Of a stretch of DNA of 9,105 bases, positions 6,708-9,105 are shown piece after piece. The stretch comes from Croceicoccus sp. GTDB taxonomy: Bacteria; Pseudomonadota; Alphaproteobacteria; Sphingomonadales; Sphingomonadaceae. Made by a program: the position numbers and the translations under genes. Position 1 is the stretch's first letter. Each line of letters begins with the position of its first letter. The DNA lies in NCBI GenBank assembly GCA_029936705.1, contig JAPYSD010000100.1, positions 1 to 9,105 on the forward strand, read 5' to 3'. A model generated the notes under the pieces. The model had not been told where the DNA came from, made no database searches, and saw only the letters and a program-made list of their open reading frames with translations.

Positions 6708-7444
6708 GGCAGTCCCGCACCTTCGGCGATCGGGGCGTCGACATGGATCGCCGCGCGCGCGGCCAGGCCGGGGCTGCGGATCGTCCAGCTCAGCACGGGC
6801 AGACCCCGCGCACGCAGGCTGGCAATCCGGGGGTCGGGAAAATCGGCGATGTCACAAGCGATGAAATCGGGATCGAGGCGCCGGATCGCAAGACCCCGCC
6901 AGCTGGCAAAGCCCCCTCGCCCGCCGCTGTGCCGCCATTCCCGGCGTCCGATCACCATGCCCACAGGCCAGCGTCGCGTACGACGTTTGAGCCAGCGCAC
7001 GATGTCGGGATCGAAGCTCATCAGCGCCGCCGGTCCGCGATAGGCAGTGACCGCGCTTTGAACCGCGCGGACGAGCGGACGCCAATCCACGTCGCTGCGC
7101 GATTTCAATTCGATCAGGATCGGCACCCTGCCCGACACCAGCCGCAACATGGACTCCAGCGTCGGGATCGTGCCGCCTTGCCGGTAGAGTTCGATCCGCT
7201 GCAGATCCGCGGCGCAGCGTTCGCGGACGGGGCCCTGCGCATCCGTCAGCCGGTCGAGCGTCCCGTCGTGAAAGACCATCGCCCGGCCATCGCAGCTTTG
7301 CTGCACGTCGCATTCGATGCCGTAACCGGCGGCCATCGCCGCGCGAAACGCGGGCAGCGAGTTTTCGAGCGCGCCATCGGGGCCATGCAGCCCGCGATGC
7401 GCGTAAGTCCATTCGGAAAGCCAGGAGGGAGCGAGCGCCCCCAT
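6704..7444 (-). CDS. Glycerophosphodiester phosphodiesterase (GDPD family)
   Basis: A 246-residue GDPD TIM-barrel enzyme that hydrolyses glycerophosphodiesters from phospholipid head groups to glycerol-3-phosphate and an alcohol. All catalytic elements are visible: AHRG with H16-R17, E27-N28, the metal ligands E44 and D46 in IECDVQ, H59-D60 in VFHDGTLDRLT, and E112-K114 in ILIELKS. The C-terminal part contains GLPVLSWTIRSP, the usual location of the last barrel strand. There is no signal peptide, so the enzyme is cytosolic, of the UgpQ type. It begins 3 nt after the RidA stop and overlaps the acyltransferase start by 4 nt. The ribosome-binding site is poor, consistent with translational coupling. 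Confidence 0.92.
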   Translation of the reverse strand: MGALAPSWLSEWTYAHRGLHGPDGALENSLPAFRAAMAAGYGIECDVQQSCDGRAMVFHDGTLDRLTDAQGPVRERCAADLQRIELYRQGGTIPTLESMLRLVSGRVPILIELKSRSDVDWRPLVRAVQSAVTAYRGPAALMSFDPDIVRWLKRRTRRWPVGMVIGRREWRHSGGRGGFASWRGLAIRRLDPDFIACDIADFPDPRIASLRARGLPVLSWTIRSPGLAARAAIHVDAPIAEGAGLP

Positions 7445-7447
7445 CGA

Positions 7448-7918
7448 TCAGGCAGGCCTGACAGCGAGGATCGCGTCCACCTCGACCGCGGCGCCCAGCG
7501 GCAGGACCGGCACGCCGACCGCGCTGCGCGCATGGCGGCCTGTTTCGCCGAACACGGCCATCATCAGGTCGGACGCGCCGTTCACGACCTTGGGCTGGTC
7601 GATGAACTCGCCCGCCGAATTGACGAAGCCGCCCAGCTTGACCACGCGCTCGATCCGCTCGAGCGTTCCCAGCGCCGCTTTGGCCTGCGCCAGGATCATG
7701 ATCCCGCACGCGCGCGCCGCCGCAATGCCGTCGTCCAACGTCACGCTTTCACCCAGCCGCCCTTTGACCAGCTGGCCGTCGATGAAAGGGAGCTGGCCCG
7801 AGATGTGAAGCAGCCCGCCATGTTCGACAGCAGCCACATAGCTTGCGACCGGAGCCGCCGGTTCGGGCAGGGTGATCCCCATTTCCGACAGGCGCTTGTC
7901 GATGCTCTTCACGCTCAT
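7448..7918 (-). CDS. RidA (YjgF/YER057c/UK114) family protein
   Basis: A 156-residue Rid-superfamily protein. Canonical RidA is a trimer that hydrolyses reactive enamine/imine intermediates made by PLP enzymes. The C-terminal block RSAVGVPVLPLGAAVEVDA (131-149) carries the arginine (R131) that binds the substrate carboxylate in active members. HISGQLPFIDGQLVKGRLG (38-56) is the other conserved block. It is longer than E. coli RidA (128 aa) and resembles the extended YjgF-like_1 subgroup, so deaminase activity is plausible but not certain. AAGGAG lies six bases before the ATG. The start overlaps the HAD stop by 4 nt. The same frame stays open far upstream into the HAD gene, but that extension is not coding. 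Confidence 0.9.
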   Translation of the reverse strand: MSVKSIDKRLSEMGITLPEPAAPVASYVAAVEHGGLLHISGQLPFIDGQLVKGRLGESVTLDDGIAAARACGIMILAQAKAALGTLERIERVVKLGGFVNSAGEFIDQPKVVNGASDLMMAVFGETGRHARSAVGVPVLPLGAAVEVDAILAVRPA

Positions 7919-8568
7919 GAATGCTCCTTGATACGGTCCAGCAGCCACGGAAGGGCCTGCTTCCAGTTGTCGATGCGCGCGTGGGCGTGACCTGCCGTGA
8001 ACGCGCAAGTGGTGTGTTCCGCCACCTCCGGCTCTCCGACGAAGTGCAGCCGGGTCACGTGCGGCGCTTCTTCCGCGACCGAACCATGATGGACGGCCAG
8101 GTCGTCGATGAAGAAGGTGGGACGCAGATTGCCCTGCGAATCGCGGCCGCGTTCTTCGACGATGCGCGCCAAGGCCGGACCCTTTGGTCCCTGGTTGGTA
8201 TAGACAGGGAGGTCGATACCGAAGGTCGCGAGCTGGCGGATGCGATCCTCGCGCCGCTCGTCGTTCAGATTGGTGAGGACGACAACCTCGGCATGCCGGC
8301 TCAGCGTGCGGATCGCCTCGATCGCGCCGGGCACCTCGTCCTGCCGGTGCATCTCGGCATCGAAGAAGCCGCCGAGGAGAGTCCAGACCTCCTCCTGCTC
8401 GAGCGTGCGGCCGTCGCCATGACGCAGCGCGCCGCTGAAATCGCTGCTGACGTTCATGGTGATCGCGTGGTCTTCCGCCAGCCAGCTGCGGAAATGATGG
8501 ACCATGCGCAGCAGCACTTCGTCGCAATCGGTGATGACCAGGGGCCTGTCGGAATCGTTTTGGGGCAT
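7915..8568 (-). CDS. HAD-superfamily hydrolase
   Basis: A 217-residue haloacid dehalogenase-like phosphatase with all four motifs: I, DCDEV with nucleophile D14 and D16; II, VVVLTN with T99; III, K129 in QGPKGPAL; IV, FFIDD with D155-D156. A helical cap fits between motifs I and II (about 20-85, containing SGALRHGDGRTLEQEEVW). The substrate is unknown; the family includes small-molecule phosphatases. The ATG at 8568 is chosen because AGAGG lies seven bases upstream and conserved sequence begins directly after it. The same frame stays open upstream to 8733, but there it reads arginine/serine-rich sequence antiparallel to nothing known and overlaps the DUF3572 gene. It starts 10 nt after the DUF3572 stop and ends overlapping the RidA start. 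Confidence 0.88.
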   Translation of the reverse strand: MPQNDSDRPLVITDCDEVLLRMVHHFRSWLAEDHAITMNVSSDFSGALRHGDGRTLEQEEVWTLLGGFFDAEMHRQDEVPGAIEAIRTLSRHAEVVVLTNLNDERREDRIRQLATFGIDLPVYTNQGPKGPALARIVEERGRDSQGNLRPTFFIDDLAVHHGSVAEEAPHVTRLHFVGEPEVAEHTTCAFTAGHAHARIDNWKQALPWLLDRIKEHS

Positions 8569-8578
8569 GGCAGCGCCT

Positions 8579-8872
8579 CTACATCCCGTCAGGGGGCGGG
8601 GCCAGCTGATTGCGCGCCGCGACGATGGTTTCGGGTGACAGGTCGAGCGCTTCGGACGCCGACAGCAGGTCCCGTTCGTTGTTCGCGAGGAAATCGAGGA
8701 TCGAGGCCAGAACCGACGGATCGTCCAGCGCATGGCGCAGGTGATCGGGCTCGAGCCCCGTGAGCGACAGCAGCCGCTGGGCCAGATCTTCTTCCTGCAG
8801 CACCCATGAAAGTGCCATCAGCGCCACAGTATTCGCTTCGGGTTCCGATGATTCTCTGATTGGGATTGTCAA
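8579..8872 (-). CDS. DUF3572 domain-containing protein
   Basis: A 97-residue, mostly helical acidic protein of the DUF3572 family, of unknown function. The family core ANTVALMALSWVLQEEDLAQ, then LLSLTGLEPDHLR and SVLASILDFLANNERDLL, covers residues about 13-70. The start is uncertain. I favour the TTG at 8872 (TTG ACA, giving MTIPIRES) with CAGG upstream. Another TTG at 8896 adds eight residues (CKTGRRRL) but has no ribosome-binding site, and an internal ATG would remove conserved sequence. It is the first gene of the five-gene cluster and is transcribed away from divK. The alphaproteobacterial pairing of DUF3572 and divK is one I recall as common, but I have not checked it. Confidence 0.8.
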   Translation of the reverse strand: MTIPIRESSEPEANTVALMALSWVLQEEDLAQRLLSLTGLEPDHLRHALDDPSVLASILDFLANNERDLLSASEALDLSPETIVAARNQLAPPPDGM

Positions 8873-8898
8873 ACGCCGCCTGCCGGTTTTACACAAGG

Positions 8899-8933
8899 CC
8901 CGCGGATCAGGTGGGCTTCAAACGATCCGCGGG
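8899..8933 (+). repeat. Perfect inverted repeat overlapping the divK ribosome-binding site
   Basis: CCCGCGGATC (8899-8908) and GATCCGCGGG (8924-8933) form a perfect 10-bp stem around a 15-nt loop. The right arm runs into the G-run GGGGGA (8931-8936) that is the only Shine-Dalgarno candidate for divK. In the mRNA the stem would hide part of that site; in DNA it could be a regulator's dyad. Confidence 0.7.
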
Positions 8934-8942
8934 GGATTGAAA

Positions 8943-9105
8943 TTGGCATTACGGGTTCTGGTTGTCGAAGACAACGATCTCAACCGAAAGCTTTTCTGCG
9001 ACCTGCTCAAGGCTCATGGCTTTGCGGTAGAGCCGGTTGCCGATGGCCTTGCCGCCATCGACCAGGCCATCGCCTTTCAGCCCGACCTGATTATCATGGA
9101 TATCC
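8943..9105 (+). CDS. divK: DivK-type single-domain response regulator, 3' end outside the window
   Basis: The first 54 codons of a receiver domain. VLVVEDNDLNRKLFCDLLKA is typical of DivK, the essential cell-cycle response regulator that signals through DivJ, PleC and DivL to the CtrA pathway in Caulobacter. The acidic pair E9-D10 and the phospho-acceptor D53 (IIMDI) are visible. The start is a TTG at 8943, six bases after GGGGGA. It gives D53, the same residue number as in Caulobacter DivK; the alternative TTG at 8937 would give D55. The C-terminal half (the switch threonine and the lysine) is beyond the window. A 10-bp hairpin overlaps the ribosome-binding site. The gene is divergent from the DUF3572 operon. 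Confidence 0.88.
   Translation, partial: MALRVLVVEDNDLNRKLFCDLLKAHGFAVEPVADGLAAIDQAIAFQPDLIIMDI

Noticed and set aside
5676..7043. A 455-codon open frame on the plus strand opposite the acyltransferase and GDPD genes
   Set aside because: It is antisense to two genes with clear family motifs. Its translation is arginine/alanine-rich without domains, as expected from third-position GC bias.
6743..7990. A 415-codon open frame on the plus strand opposite GDPD and RidA
   Set aside because: Shadow of conserved minus-strand genes: low-complexity composition and no motif or ribosome-binding site.
7448..8527. Possible fusion protein with a 203-residue N-terminal extension on RidA
   Set aside because: The extension lies out of frame over the HAD gene, is arginine-rich, and RidA has its own strong ribosome-binding site at 7918.
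8850..8854. A GATTC (GANTC, CcrM methylation) site near divK as a GcrA/CcrM control element
   Set aside because: A single five-base match inside the DUF3572 coding region has little significance.
8866..8892. Possible divK promoter TTGTCA (8866-8871) with TTACAC 17 nt later, and the opposing TTGACA on the minus strand
   Set aside because: The -10 match is poor, and the minus-strand TTGACA coincides with the probable TTG start of DUF3572. I could not support a promoter call.
1..9105. CRISPR arrays, insertion sequences, att sites, tRNA or rRNA genes, toxin-antitoxin or phage-defence modules
   Set aside because: Reading both strands I found no regularly spaced repeats, transposase or integrase motifs, cloverleaf-like genes or defence domains. 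The window looks like ordinary core chromosome.

Overview
The window is high-GC chromosomal DNA from an alphaproteobacterium, most likely a sphingomonad (Sphingomonadales, Erythrobacteraceae or Sphingomonadaceae). This rests on the start of a divK-type cell-cycle response regulator, a DksA whose zinc finger keeps only one cysteine, a stand-alone SDHAF4/DUF1674 succinate dehydrogenase assembly protein, and DUF3572 and DUF4112 proteins. The taxonomy is inferred from gene content and protein flavour, not from an alignment.

Layout, left to right. The 3' part of msrA (+) meets rsmB (-) tail to tail with a 3-nt gap. After a 75-nt gap comes the 55-codon SDHAF4-like gene (+), which converges on a minus-strand block read from right to left: a PilZ protein, then (56 nt) a family-5 solute-binding lipoprotein, then (5 nt) a DUF4112 membrane-associated protein. 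A 196-nt gap separates this block from dksA (-). A 271-nt divergent region between dksA (-) and a small Sel1-repeat gene (+) holds a candidate dksA promoter, a CtrA-like box and two small inverted repeats. From 8872 down to 5571 the minus strand carries a compact five-gene cluster: DUF3572, HAD hydrolase, RidA-family protein, glycerophosphodiester phosphodiesterase and FemAB-like acyltransferase. Its gaps are 10, -4, 3 and -4 nt, so it is almost certainly one operon. It diverges from divK (+), which is cut by the right edge at codon 54.

The genes are mostly housekeeping and regulatory: oxidised methionine repair, 16S rRNA methylation, complex II assembly, (p)ppGpp/DksA transcription control, c-di-GMP binding, cell-cycle phosphorelay, enamine detoxification and phospholipid turnover. 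I see no insertion sequence, integrase, CRISPR array, prophage, toxin-antitoxin pair, tRNA or rRNA, and no sign of recent transfer. I did not find a convincing new system. The most useful leads are a 10-bp hairpin that overlaps the ribosome-binding site of a TTG-started divK, the five-gene operon with two proteins of unknown role, a solute-binding lipoprotein without transporter genes beside it, and a one-cysteine DksA with an intact coiled-coil tip.
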